A stretch of DNA of 61,435 nucleotides from assembly GCA_012729535.1 (NCBI GenBank), contig JAAYCY010000078.1, positions 1 through 61,435 of the forward strand, read 5' to 3'. The DNA comes from Methanomicrobiales archaeon (GTDB lineage: Archaea; Halobacteriota; Methanomicrobia; Methanomicrobiales; Methanospirillaceae). The notes beneath the pieces were generated by a model. That model did no database searches. It saw only the letters and a list, made by a program, of their open reading frames with translations, and was not told the DNA's origin. Positions 53,688 to 61,435 of this stretch are shown one piece after another; positions within the stretch are counted from its first letter, which is position 1, and each line of letters opens with the position of its first letter. The translations under genes and the position numbers were made by a program.

Positions 53688-55103
53688 ATGAATAATGGAC
53701 CGGAAGACAATGGTCGTGAACTGATTTCTGTCCATAACCCAGCTGACGGTCAAATTGTCGGTACAATTTCAGCAGGAACCAGGGCTGATGCGAATAATGC
53801 AATAACACTAGCCCGCGAAGCATTTCCATCCTGGTCACAGACTGATCCTCTGATCCGGGCAAAAATTCTTTTTGCATCTGCTGAGAGGGTCAGGACTCAT
53901 AAAAAGGAATTAGCTTTTCTTTTGACCCGTGAACAGGGAAAACCACTCCATGAATCCACAAATGAGATTGCGGGATTTGCCCGTGTGCTTGAATATTATG
54001 GATCTATTTCAGGCACATTACGGGGAGACTATGGTAAAAGTGCTTCATATGGGCATATGATAGTATCACGACAACCTCTTGGGGTTTGTGCAGCCATAAT
54101 TCCCTGGAACATGCCGGTGCTCATTATGGCATGGAAGATAGGGCCGGTGCTTGCATCAGGAAATACCATGGTAATAAAGCCCTCGCAGACTGCTCCACTC
54201 ACCTGTAGTAAACTGGCCAGCCATTTATACGCATCAGGTCTTCCGGAAGATGTCCTAAAAATAGTAACCGGTACTGGAGAGATTATCGGCGAATCTCTCG
54301 CGGGACATCCTGATGTCCGATCTCTATCGTTTACCGGATCAGTCAGAACTGGCGTTAATGTTGCGAGAATTGCAGCACCTACATTTAAAAAAATGATTCT
54401 TGAACTGGGAGGGAGTGATGCGATGATTGTCTGTCATGATGCTGATATGGACACTGCAGCTAAAGGTGCTGTATCCGGAAGATTTTTTAACTGTGGACAG
54501 ACTTGCACTGCAGTTAAGCGTGTATTTGTTGATGAACAAATAGAAGAATCATTTACCCGGAGAGTTCAGGAACTTGCATCTAAACTTGTTGTTGGAAACG
54601 GGCTTGAACCTAGAACCACTCTTGGTCCGGTTCACACCTCGTCCCAACGTCTTTTTGTGCATGATATCGTGAGAAAAACTCTGGATGCCGGTATGGCAAA
54701 GCTCATGTCCGGAGGAGAGATGCCCAGTGATCCGAACATGCAGGAGGGAAATTTTTATGAGCCAACAATCCTTTCGGCGGTGGATCCGGATGCACCGGTG
54801 ATGAAAGACGAAGTATTTGGTCCGGTTCTTCCGATTACATCCTATGAGAATTTTGATGATGCAATTGACTTCGCTAATTCAACCCGGTTTGGACTTGGAG
54901 CATCTGTCTGGACCCATGATGCGAGAATTATCTCCCGAGCAGCTGGTGAATTAGATGCAGGTATCGTATGGGTAAACCAACATCTGAGGATTCCTCCAGA
55001 AGTTCCGTTTGGTGGCATGAAATCCTCTGGATCAGGTCGGGAAAACGGACGGTATGCTCTTGAACAGTACCTCGAAGAAAAAACCATTCTCATCAATCCA
55101 TGA
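53688..55103 (+). CDS. Aldehyde dehydrogenase (NAD(P)-dependent)
   Basis: A 471-residue ALDH superfamily enzyme oxidising an aldehyde to an acid. Nucleotide-binding and catalytic residues are visible: IIPWNMPVLIMAWKIGPVLA, SFTGSVRTG, the glutamate of LELGGSDAM and the cysteine of NCGQTCTAVKR. The C-terminal PFGGMKSSGSGRENG is typical. The substrate is not set by context. Succinate semialdehyde or lactaldehyde dehydrogenase types are the nearest by feel. It overlaps the endonuclease gene by four bases, suggesting joint expression. Confidence 0.93.
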   Translation: MNNGPEDNGRELISVHNPADGQIVGTISAGTRADANNAITLAREAFPSWSQTDPLIRAKILFASAERVRTHKKELAFLLTREQGKPLHESTNEIAGFARVLEYYGSISGTLRGDYGKSASYGHMIVSRQPLGVCAAIIPWNMPVLIMAWKIGPVLASGNTMVIKPSQTAPLTCSKLASHLYASGLPEDVLKIVTGTGEIIGESLAGHPDVRSLSFTGSVRTGVNVARIAAPTFKKMILELGGSDAMIVCHDADMDTAAKGAVSGRFFNCGQTCTAVKRVFVDEQIEESFTRRVQELASKLVVGNGLEPRTTLGPVHTSSQRLFVHDIVRKTLDAGMAKLMSGGEMPSDPNMQEGNFYEPTILSAVDPDAPVMKDEVFGPVLPITSYENFDDAIDFANSTRFGLGASVWTHDARIISRAAGELDAGIVWVNQHLRIPPEVPFGGMKSSGSGRENGRYALEQYLEEKTILINP

Positions 55104-55957
55104 CACCACAAAAGAGCGTGAAGGTAGGAGTCCATGTTTCAATTGCCGGTTCTATTTGTAATGCCTTTTCCCGGGCAAAAGAGCTTAATTGTGACTGTTT
55201 TCAGATCTTTACAAAGAATCCGAGAGGATGGCAGGCAAAACCACTTACAGATGAGGATTCAAGGATTTTTGTCAAAGAACTGGAGTCATTTGGGTCAGAT
55301 CATGTTTTTGCTCATGTATCATACCTTCCCAATCTTGCCGGTGATAAACCGGACATGTACCAAAAATCAGTACAGGGTTTCTGTATTGAACTGATACGGT
55401 GTGAACAATTGAGGATCCCGTTCCTGGTTACTCACCTGGGACATGCAGCAGATGATCTGTTAAAAGGAAGAAAACGGGTTGCACAAGCCCTTAACCTTGC
55501 CTTGAATAAAATTTCCGGCAATTGCATGATTCTTCTTGAAAATACTGCGGGAGAAAAGCATTCCGTAGGCAGTACCTTTGATGATATTGCAGATGTAATC
55601 GGTCAATGCCAGGAACCATCCCGTATTGGTGTGTGTTTTGATACCTGTCATGGATTTGCTGCAGGATATGATCTCCGGGATGATCATTCTGTCGGAGTCG
55701 TAGCTGATATGATTGAAGATACTATTGGAATTTCACACATCAGACTTATTCATCTGAATGATACAAAAGGCGACCTTGGGAGTGGTCTTGATCGGCATGA
55801 ACACATTGGTCTTGGTATTCTGGGCAAAGAAGGAATCCGGGCTGTTCTTCATGAGCCTGGTTTTTCAGGGATACCTCTGATTTGTGAAACACCTGTGGAT
55901 GATCGGCGCGGAGACCGTGAAAACATCTATCAGGTAAGACAACTTGCAAAGTCTTAA
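55100..55957 (+). CDS. nfo: Endonuclease IV (AP endonuclease)
   Basis: A 285-residue DNA repair enzyme that cleaves at abasic sites using zinc. Family segments: VGVHVSIAGSICNAF, FQIFTKNPRGW, THLGHAADDLLKGRK, LLENTAGEKHSVGSTFDDIA, GVCFDTCHGFAAGYDL and RHEHIGLGILG, which hold the metal-binding histidines, aspartates and glutamates. The start overlaps the aldehyde dehydrogenase stop. Confidence 0.96.
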   Translation: MTPQKSVKVGVHVSIAGSICNAFSRAKELNCDCFQIFTKNPRGWQAKPLTDEDSRIFVKELESFGSDHVFAHVSYLPNLAGDKPDMYQKSVQGFCIELIRCEQLRIPFLVTHLGHAADDLLKGRKRVAQALNLALNKISGNCMILLENTAGEKHSVGSTFDDIADVIGQCQEPSRIGVCFDTCHGFAAGYDLRDDHSVGVVADMIEDTIGISHIRLIHLNDTKGDLGSGLDRHEHIGLGILGKEGIRAVLHEPGFSGIPLICETPVDDRRGDRENIYQVRQLAKS

Positions 55958-56191
55958 AACGGATAAAATCAGTGAATTCGCAGAGATTTTACTAAAAATA
56001 TTCAAATAATTTGATAAATTCATTACATCTTTTCTTTACCTTTTCAGCATTTTTTCATGGCTATGATATTCAAATAATTCCAATTATGGTGTATTTATCG
56101 AGAACCTTATAGGGTGCTTTGCATATACGTAACTGGTAAGATTCTGTGTAGATTTAGTCTGACAGAGATTAAAAGGGGATAGGTGTTTGAG

Positions 56192-58294
56192 ATGACTAGT
56201 TATTTATTTTGCAGAAAAGGACTGTTCATCCTGGTATTGGTAATATCTCTAAGTGTTTTCGGAGCAGCACAGCCGATAACTGCTCCGGCGGTGATAACTT
56301 CACCAGGAACGTATGAGCTGACCGCTGATGCCAGAAGCATAACTGATGTCTATGGAATAAAAATCGAGTGTTCTGATGTAATTCTGGATGGGCAGAGTCA
56401 TTTTCTTGGTGGAGATAACAGGGACAAATCTGTCGGGGTGTTCGTCAATAAATATGGGGGCTCCATAACTAACGTAACCGTTAAAAACCTGAAACTTGAG
56501 GATTGGGACACTGCAATCAGTTATAAGTATGTCAAGGGTCAGGAAGGAGATGTAAACGAGATAGAGAATCTTGATATTATTGATTCTCTGACTGGAATTC
56601 ACATAGAATATTCTGATGTGGTAACAGTCAATGATAACATGATCCGTGACTGTTCGACCGGAATTAACATTGAGCAGAATTCTAACAAGGTTACTCTGAC
56701 CGAGAATATTCTTAAGGATAATGGAGCCGGAGTCCATATTTTAAACACGGTTGATGTCACTCTTAAGGACAACAACATAAACAGTTGTTCTGTATTTGGA
56801 GTTCAGGTGACTGACTCAGCCGGATTTACTCTTATAAAAAATAGCATCAGTGACAACAAGTATGCTGCATTAAAGGTGGAAAATTCAAAGGACTCAATAA
56901 TCACCGATAATAACTTTTCTAAAACAGAAACTGGTCCGGTTGTGGTCATTGGCAATGGTGTTACCGGGGCAGAAATTTATAACAATTATTTTGCTTCACG
57001 AGAAAACATTTCAGTTGATGAAATAAGCAGTAATATTGCCTGGAATACATCCCTTGAAGTCGGAGTGAACATCCTCGGAGGTCCATACAAGGGTGGAAAT
57101 TACTGGGGGTCGGCACCTGGACTGAACGGGTATTCTGATGATGTAAAAGATGAGGATGGTTTTGGCATTGGAGATGTTCCTTACGAAATAAATACCTATA
57201 ATATCGATCATCTCCCCCTGACTAATACCGATAAAAATTATCCTGCTCCTACTCCGGAGCCAACAGAAGCGGTTTTTGCTGAAACCATAAATGAAACAGT
57301 ATCTGATGAGAGTATTACATCTGGAAATGAGACCGTAATTTCCGAAGAAATCTCTGTTCCGGCTGCAATGGAATCTGTGGAAGAGAATGTCAACACCACA
57401 GAATCTGCTGACAACAGTACTGATGAGCTATCAATGCTACCTGCACCGGTTCAGAATGAATATGTTGGAGAAGAATCGGCTTTTTCCGCACTCGGTTCAG
57501 AAGTTATCCATGTAAAAGAAGAGACGGAGACGAATTCTTCAATACCAGCGGATACAAATTCGACCAAATATGAGCCTGTGAAAAACGGTTACCTGCTTTT
57601 TACCGGACTTACTCCTGGAAACCAGGTAACTCTCGTTACCAGTACCGGAGCAGAGATTAACCTTGACAAAGTTATGACTTCTACCCTTTCAGTTCCGGTT
57701 CCTGTTGGTATGGCACTGTATTCTTCATGGAGGGTTTTACAAGATGGTCAGGTACTGGCAGATGGAACTATTATCCGGTATCCGGCCGCAGACGAGACCG
57801 TTCTAATAAATATCATGGAAATACAAAGCAATGAAGTATCAAATCTCACAAAAGTCATCACCAATGAAAGTCAGGCAACGATTCTCCAATTATCTGATCT
57901 TCAGCCTGCAGATGCTGGTGAAGATGAAATTATCCTTTCTGATTCAGTGAATACCACCCCAACTCCAGTTGTACCGCCAAAACTGACATATGTCCCACAA
58001 GGTGCCGGAGCAGAAAACAGTAATGCGATGGAGTCTATTGTAATGATGAATTCCGTAGATGGTGGTCTGGTGCCCGGTTATGTAATTACCGCATATGCAG
58101 GACAAGGTGGAGAAATTTTCCCTGAGGGTGAGGTAAATGTAATGGCAGGAGGGAATGTAACCTTTATTATAACGCCGTTTGACGGAAAAAAGATTGAATA
58201 TCTTCTGGTCAACGGTTCACCTGTAGATGTCATTTCCGAGTACCTGTTTACAAATGTAACACAGAATCATACCATAATAGCAGGTTTTAATTGA
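56192..58294 (+). CDS. Secreted parallel beta-helix (NosD-like) surface protein
   Basis: A 700-residue exported protein. A signal peptide covers about residues 1-25. Residues about 30-340 are parallel beta-helix (PbH1) repeats of the NosD/carbohydrate-binding type, with recurring N-rich turns such as DVTLKDNNINSC and SDNKYAALKVENS. A threonine/glutamate-rich spacer follows, then a C-terminal 60-residue repeat domain (GGEIFPEGEVNVMAGGNVTF). It probably sits in the cell envelope and binds sugars or matrix. The ATG at 56192 has AGGTG six bases before it. An in-frame GTG lies at 56183. Confidence 0.85.
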   Translation: MTSYLFCRKGLFILVLVISLSVFGAAQPITAPAVITSPGTYELTADARSITDVYGIKIECSDVILDGQSHFLGGDNRDKSVGVFVNKYGGSITNVTVKNLKLEDWDTAISYKYVKGQEGDVNEIENLDIIDSLTGIHIEYSDVVTVNDNMIRDCSTGINIEQNSNKVTLTENILKDNGAGVHILNTVDVTLKDNNINSCSVFGVQVTDSAGFTLIKNSISDNKYAALKVENSKDSIITDNNFSKTETGPVVVIGNGVTGAEIYNNYFASRENISVDEISSNIAWNTSLEVGVNILGGPYKGGNYWGSAPGLNGYSDDVKDEDGFGIGDVPYEINTYNIDHLPLTNTDKNYPAPTPEPTEAVFAETINETVSDESITSGNETVISEEISVPAAMESVEENVNTTESADNSTDELSMLPAPVQNEYVGEESAFSALGSEVIHVKEETETNSSIPADTNSTKYEPVKNGYLLFTGLTPGNQVTLVTSTGAEINLDKVMTSTLSVPVPVGMALYSSWRVLQDGQVLADGTIIRYPAADETVLINIMEIQSNEVSNLTKVITNESQATILQLSDLQPADAGEDEIILSDSVNTTPTPVVPPKLTYVPQGAGAENSNAMESIVMMNSVDGGLVPGYVITAYAGQGGEIFPEGEVNVMAGGNVTFIITPFDGKKIEYLLVNGSPVDVISEYLFTNVTQNHTIIAGFN

Positions 58295-58300
58295 ATACCC

Positions 58301-58309
58301 TTTTTTTTT
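58301..58309 (+). terminator. Oligo-T terminator after beta-helix gene
   Basis: Nine T residues, seven bases after the stop codon of the beta-helix gene. Confidence 0.55.
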
Positions 58310-58424
58310 ATAAGGATCAGCTTAGGTGTTATCGTAGGATTGTTGACTGAAAACTATATTTACCCCCAAAATGACACATCCTTCCGGTTACACCTTTATC
58401 AGTTATCAGCACCTTATTATAATT

Positions 58425-59720
58425 ATGAGCGCCGTCTCCTGGTATCGGTACCTGATGGTGTTCATCCTTGTTTTTTCCGGATTTATTCTAATCCAGGGAT
58501 GCATTGCGGATACGCAAGGTTCCGCTGATACATCTCTGATATCTCCTCCGGTTACTCCACCAGTTCAACTGGAAGAGGAGACCGTGAAAGCCACCATTGC
58601 TCCTATTCACACAAAGGAACCGGAAGTAAAACCACCGGTTGACAATCCTCTAAAACCCGGTCAGACTCCTACCGGACAGGTTCCCACCCTGGTATCTTCT
58701 CCCCGGCCCACAGGAACTCCCCGGATTACTCCGACCCCAACTGTTACCCTGACATCGATAGTAACCGGAAATAATGAATCGGCTGAGACATATTTCCAAT
58801 GGGGCAGGGCTTATGCGGATGTTGGAAATTGTGAGGCAGCTCTTATTGAATTTGAAAAGGCAATTGCCCGGGAACCATATTATGCGGATGCATGGTATCA
58901 CCGTGCACTATGTTACGAAAAACAGGGCATGTTTGATGATGCATATGATTCATACCGGTTTTTGTTAACGATAGATCCCGGGTATTTTTCGTCGGCAAAT
59001 AATATCAGCCGGTCTAACCTGACCACAAATATTACTCCTGGAATGATGTATCCTCCTAATGGTGAGTTGCCGGTAACGGCAAATCCTTTGTTCTGGATCC
59101 TTGTTGGGACAGGAGTTGGTGGTCTCCTTATCAGTGGTCTTGTTATTTATCATATACGCAACATGAGAAAAGACCTTCCTGAACAGGTTATGATGATTAA
59201 AAGGACCTCATCTGGTCCGGTGTCGGACGAAGAGCTATGTGCCATTGCAGACCAGGTCATGAAAGTATACCATGGTGATCGCAATATCCTGATACAAGTA
59301 TTAAAACTGGCAATGGAAATTGCCCGGGAAGGCAGAGAAGGAAAGCCTGTAGGAACCGCTTTTATCCTGGGAGACAGTGATGCAGTGCTTGAACGTTCCA
59401 GGCAGCTTATATTAAACCCTTTTGCCGGACATCTCCCTGAGGAACGTCTGATATCCAATTCTGATATGAGGGAAAATGTCAAGGAACTCTCGCTTCTTGA
59501 TGGTGCCTTTGTTATCCGTGAGAATGGAACCGTTGAAGCAGCAGGCAGGTATATCTCAATAGATACCAGTAACGTGAAATTATCCAAGGGTTTTGGAACC
59601 CGTCATGTATCGGTAGCAGCTATAACCCAGGAAACGAAGGCGATAGGCATCGTCGTTTCTGAAAGTGGAGGCGTGATCCGAATAATGTCTAAAGGCCGGA
59701 TAATTTTTGAGACCTGTTAA
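58425..59720 (+). CDS. Membrane TPR protein fused to diadenylate cyclase (DAC) domain
   Basis: About 431 residues. A lipoprotein-like N-terminus (GFILIQGC, about residues 18-25) is followed by a proline/threonine linker, two TPR units (about 125-200), a membrane helix (FWILVGTGVGGLLISGLVIY, about 225-244) and a cytoplasmic domain. That domain has the DGA motif (LLDGAFVI), GTRHVSVAAIT and VSESGGVIRI, the DAC fold that makes cyclic di-AMP. The first residues of the site (DGA, RH) are kept. The third residue of the bacterial RHR motif is V. An in-frame ATG at 58371 is an alternative start but lies at the TATA box. The outer TPR part may sense a partner; that is inference. Confidence 0.8.
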   Translation: MSAVSWYRYLMVFILVFSGFILIQGCIADTQGSADTSLISPPVTPPVQLEEETVKATIAPIHTKEPEVKPPVDNPLKPGQTPTGQVPTLVSSPRPTGTPRITPTPTVTLTSIVTGNNESAETYFQWGRAYADVGNCEAALIEFEKAIAREPYYADAWYHRALCYEKQGMFDDAYDSYRFLLTIDPGYFSSANNISRSNLTTNITPGMMYPPNGELPVTANPLFWILVGTGVGGLLISGLVIYHIRNMRKDLPEQVMMIKRTSSGPVSDEELCAIADQVMKVYHGDRNILIQVLKLAMEIAREGREGKPVGTAFILGDSDAVLERSRQLILNPFAGHLPEERLISNSDMRENVKELSLLDGAFVIRENGTVEAAGRYISIDTSNVKLSKGFGTRHVSVAAITQETKAIGIVVSESGGVIRIMSKGRIIFETC

Positions 59721-59726
59721 AAAAGT

Positions 59727-60284
59727 TTAAAAAGAGATTTCCGGCCTTTTGTCAATTTCTTCTTCAAATTCAAGGTAATCTAATTTTTTAAGACCGACTA
59801 ATCCTGCGATGATATTTGATGGAATGGTATCGACCATGGTATTAAACTGTTCAGCGACATTGTTGCAGGTATACCGCTGTCTTGCAATCTCATCTTCAAC
59901 ATTTTTCACTCCGTTCATCAGGTCGGATACTGTGGTCTGGGTCTTCAGATCAGGATAGTTTTCCATGACCGCGAATAACCTTCCAAGAATCGACCGCGAT
60001 TCTGCTTCCATGCTGGCAATATCCCCGGCTCCGGCTGAACCAACGGATGCCCTCATAGCAGTAATCCTTTCAAACGTCTCCTTTTCAAAAGCAGCATAAC
60101 TTTTCACGGCGCCCAGGAGCTGGTCAATCATGTCAAGGCGTTTTTTGAGTGCTACCTTTATCTGGCCAAGTGTTGCCTCATACGAATTTTTCAGGGCAAA
60201 AAACCGGTTATACAATGAGACGGCCCATCCGATCAGACCGATTAATACCAGGACTATTACCCCGGTGATTATCCATTCAATCAT
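59727..60284 (-). CDS. LemA family protein
   Basis: A 185-residue protein with one N-terminal membrane helix (about residues 4-24) and a long helical domain. [39 protein letters not shown] and the [16 protein letters not shown] segment match LemA proteins. Their role is unclear, though they often occur with membrane stress functions. It is convergent with the DAC fusion gene (six-base gap). Confidence 0.93.
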   Translation of the reverse strand: MIEWIITGVIVLVLIGLIGWAVSLYNRFFALKNSYEATLGQIKVALKKRLDMIDQLLGAVKSYAAFEKETFERITAMRASVGSAGAGDIASMEAESRSILGRLFAVMENYPDLKTQTTVSDLMNGVKNVEDEIARQRYTCNNVAEQFNTMVDTIPSNIIAGLVGLKKLDYLEFEEEIDKRPEISF

Positions 60285-60471
60285 ATATAATCCTACAATT
60301 TATGGATGTCTGAAAAGAAGATTATTCCTCTCCTCCCTTCTGTCCGGTTCTTGTGGAAGCATACCTGATTGCTTATCGCAAATGAAATCCAAAACTGCTA
60401 TAGAACTATAAGTTCATCCTTCTTTACCACCATCATTACCAGTTCCGTAAAGCCTTGAGATCAGGAATATC

Positions 60472-61392
60472 ATGGATTTTCTACCGGTAGCAACCAGTAT
60501 TTTCACCCTCTTTATCCTCATAGGTATTGGATTTATTGCATTTCGTCTTGGTTACATTTCCCGGAGCGGTGCCTCAGGTCTTTCATCACTCCTGGTTAAC
60601 GTATCAATTCCCTGCCTAATTGTTGAGAGTATGCAGGTCCCCTTAACCTCCGACCTTATGCAATCGATGAAACTACTTGTATTAATAGAGATAGTGGTGT
60701 ATGCGGTCTCATTTGCTATGGCAGTTGTCATTCCGTTATTTCTGTATGGTTCACAGTTTGAGACCGGGGTTCTGCGGTTCATGCTAATTTTTTCCAACCT
60801 TGGTTTCATGGGATACCCGGTGGCATATGCCATGTTCGGGACAGAATCTGTGTTTTATGTTACGCTCATTAACCTACCCTTCGGTTTTATGGTTTTTACA
60901 ATAGGAGTATTCCTTCTCCGCCCGGATCTTGCACGTAATCCTGACCTGAAAAGGATTATTACACCGGGACTTATTGCTTCATGTATCGGGCTTGTGCTCC
61001 TAGGAACTGGTCTTACCATCCCGTCTCCGGTAAATGAGTCTATCTCCCTTCTGGGATCTATAACTACCCCTCTTGCCATGATTGTTATTGGAACATTTCT
61101 CGCTCCCCTGCCTTTTTTTAGTATGATCTCTGATTTCCGGGTGTGGGTCATTTCAGTAGTCAGGTTACTTGTTATCCCCTTTCTTGTGTTATTCATAATT
61201 AGATCATTTACATCAGATCCCCTGCTTCTTGGCATTCCGGTACTGCTCGCTGCAATGCCGGTTGCTGCCAACACGGTGCTGCTATCCGAAGAGTATGGAG
61301 TCAATGCAGAACTTGCTTCTAAAGGAGTCTTTATATCAACTCTTTTATCTCTGGGAACCATTCCTGTCATCGGGACTTTTTTGCTCTTGTAA
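60472..61392 (+). CDS. AEC-family (auxin efflux carrier) transporter
   Basis: A 306-residue membrane protein with about ten hydrophobic helices in two repeats of five. Family marks: LLVNVSIPCLIVESM in the first half, FSNLGFMGYPVAYAMFG and the AMPVAANTVLLSEEYG end segment. AEC permeases carry small organic anions such as malate; the substrate here is unknown. It is a single gene. The 43 bases that follow to the window end show nothing. Confidence 0.9.
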   Translation: MDFLPVATSIFTLFILIGIGFIAFRLGYISRSGASGLSSLLVNVSIPCLIVESMQVPLTSDLMQSMKLLVLIEIVVYAVSFAMAVVIPLFLYGSQFETGVLRFMLIFSNLGFMGYPVAYAMFGTESVFYVTLINLPFGFMVFTIGVFLLRPDLARNPDLKRIITPGLIASCIGLVLLGTGLTIPSPVNESISLLGSITTPLAMIVIGTFLAPLPFFSMISDFRVWVISVVRLLVIPFLVLFIIRSFTSDPLLLGIPVLLAAMPVAANTVLLSEEYGVNAELASKGVFISTLLSLGTIPVIGTFLLL

Positions 61393-61435
61393 ACTCCCGG
61401 CACTTAGGTTAAAATAGCTGTGGCTCACATCAAAC

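Noticed and set aside
1..61435. tRNA, rRNA or CRISPR arrays
   Set aside because: The gaps were read for cloverleaf ends, T-arm motifs and regular direct repeats; none were found, though a dedicated search was not possible.

Overview
The window comes from a hydrogenotrophic, formate-using methanogenic archaeon. Evidence: a heterodisulfide reductase set (hdrABC, mvhD) with polyferredoxins, two F420-type formate dehydrogenases, a formate transporter, formylmethanofuran:H4MPT formyltransferase (ftr), methanogenesis marker protein 11, a coenzyme B (aks) gene set and an archaeal thymidylate synthase. Gene content and order resemble Methanomicrobiales, most likely a Methanospirillum-type organism. 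This placement is from memory of gene arrangement; no search was run. No rRNA, tRNA, CRISPR array or intact insertion sequence was seen.

Layout. 1-3.6 kb: a soluble chemoreceptor cut by the window edge, a small rubredoxin, a DUF169 protein and a hotdog thioesterase. 3.7-13.2 kb: a minus-strand operon (FwdG-like ferredoxin, FwdF-like polyferredoxin, hdrC, hdrB, hdrA, mvhD) divergent from fdhA-fdhB. These parts fit a complex in which formate electrons are bifurcated by Hdr, one branch going through polyferredoxin towards CO2 reduction. 13.2-16.2 kb: a zinc-ribbon protein and a compact operon of small coiled-coil proteins topped by a protein with a TrkA-C-like domain. 16.3-19.2 kb: carbonic anhydrase, DEAD-box helicase, dolichol-kinase-like protein. 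19.3-24.3 kb: fdhC, an OB-fold membrane protein, then a second fdhA-fdhB. 24.5-30.5 kb: a membrane protein, a second copy of the zinc-ribbon family, ftr, a GmrSD-like nuclease and a ClC transporter with CBS domains.

30.7-38.3 kb: a tightly packed, translationally coupled eight-gene operon: marker protein 11, radical SAM enzyme, an IorA-like TPP enzyme without ferredoxin domain, aksA, aksD, aksE, a cysteine-rich unknown protein and aksF. The aks genes build 2-oxosuberate for coenzyme B, so the other genes are candidates for the poorly known later steps. 38.3-45.7 kb: an OLD-like ATPase, thymidylate synthase, two exported proteins and a receiver/PAS/histidine kinase. 45.7-52.2 kb: a complete trp operon in the order trpEGDCFBA, with a phased array of TGTAT half-sites at its promoter and a trpF that seems to start at a non-canonical ATA. 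52.4-61.4 kb: glycosyltransferase, aldehyde dehydrogenase, endonuclease IV, a beta-helix surface protein, a membrane-bound TPR protein fused to a diadenylate cyclase domain, LemA and an AEC-family transporter.

The most interesting regions are the coenzyme B operon with its unassigned partners, the 13.8-16.2 kb coiled-coil operon, the DAC fusion at 58.4 kb and the trp regulatory and start-codon features.
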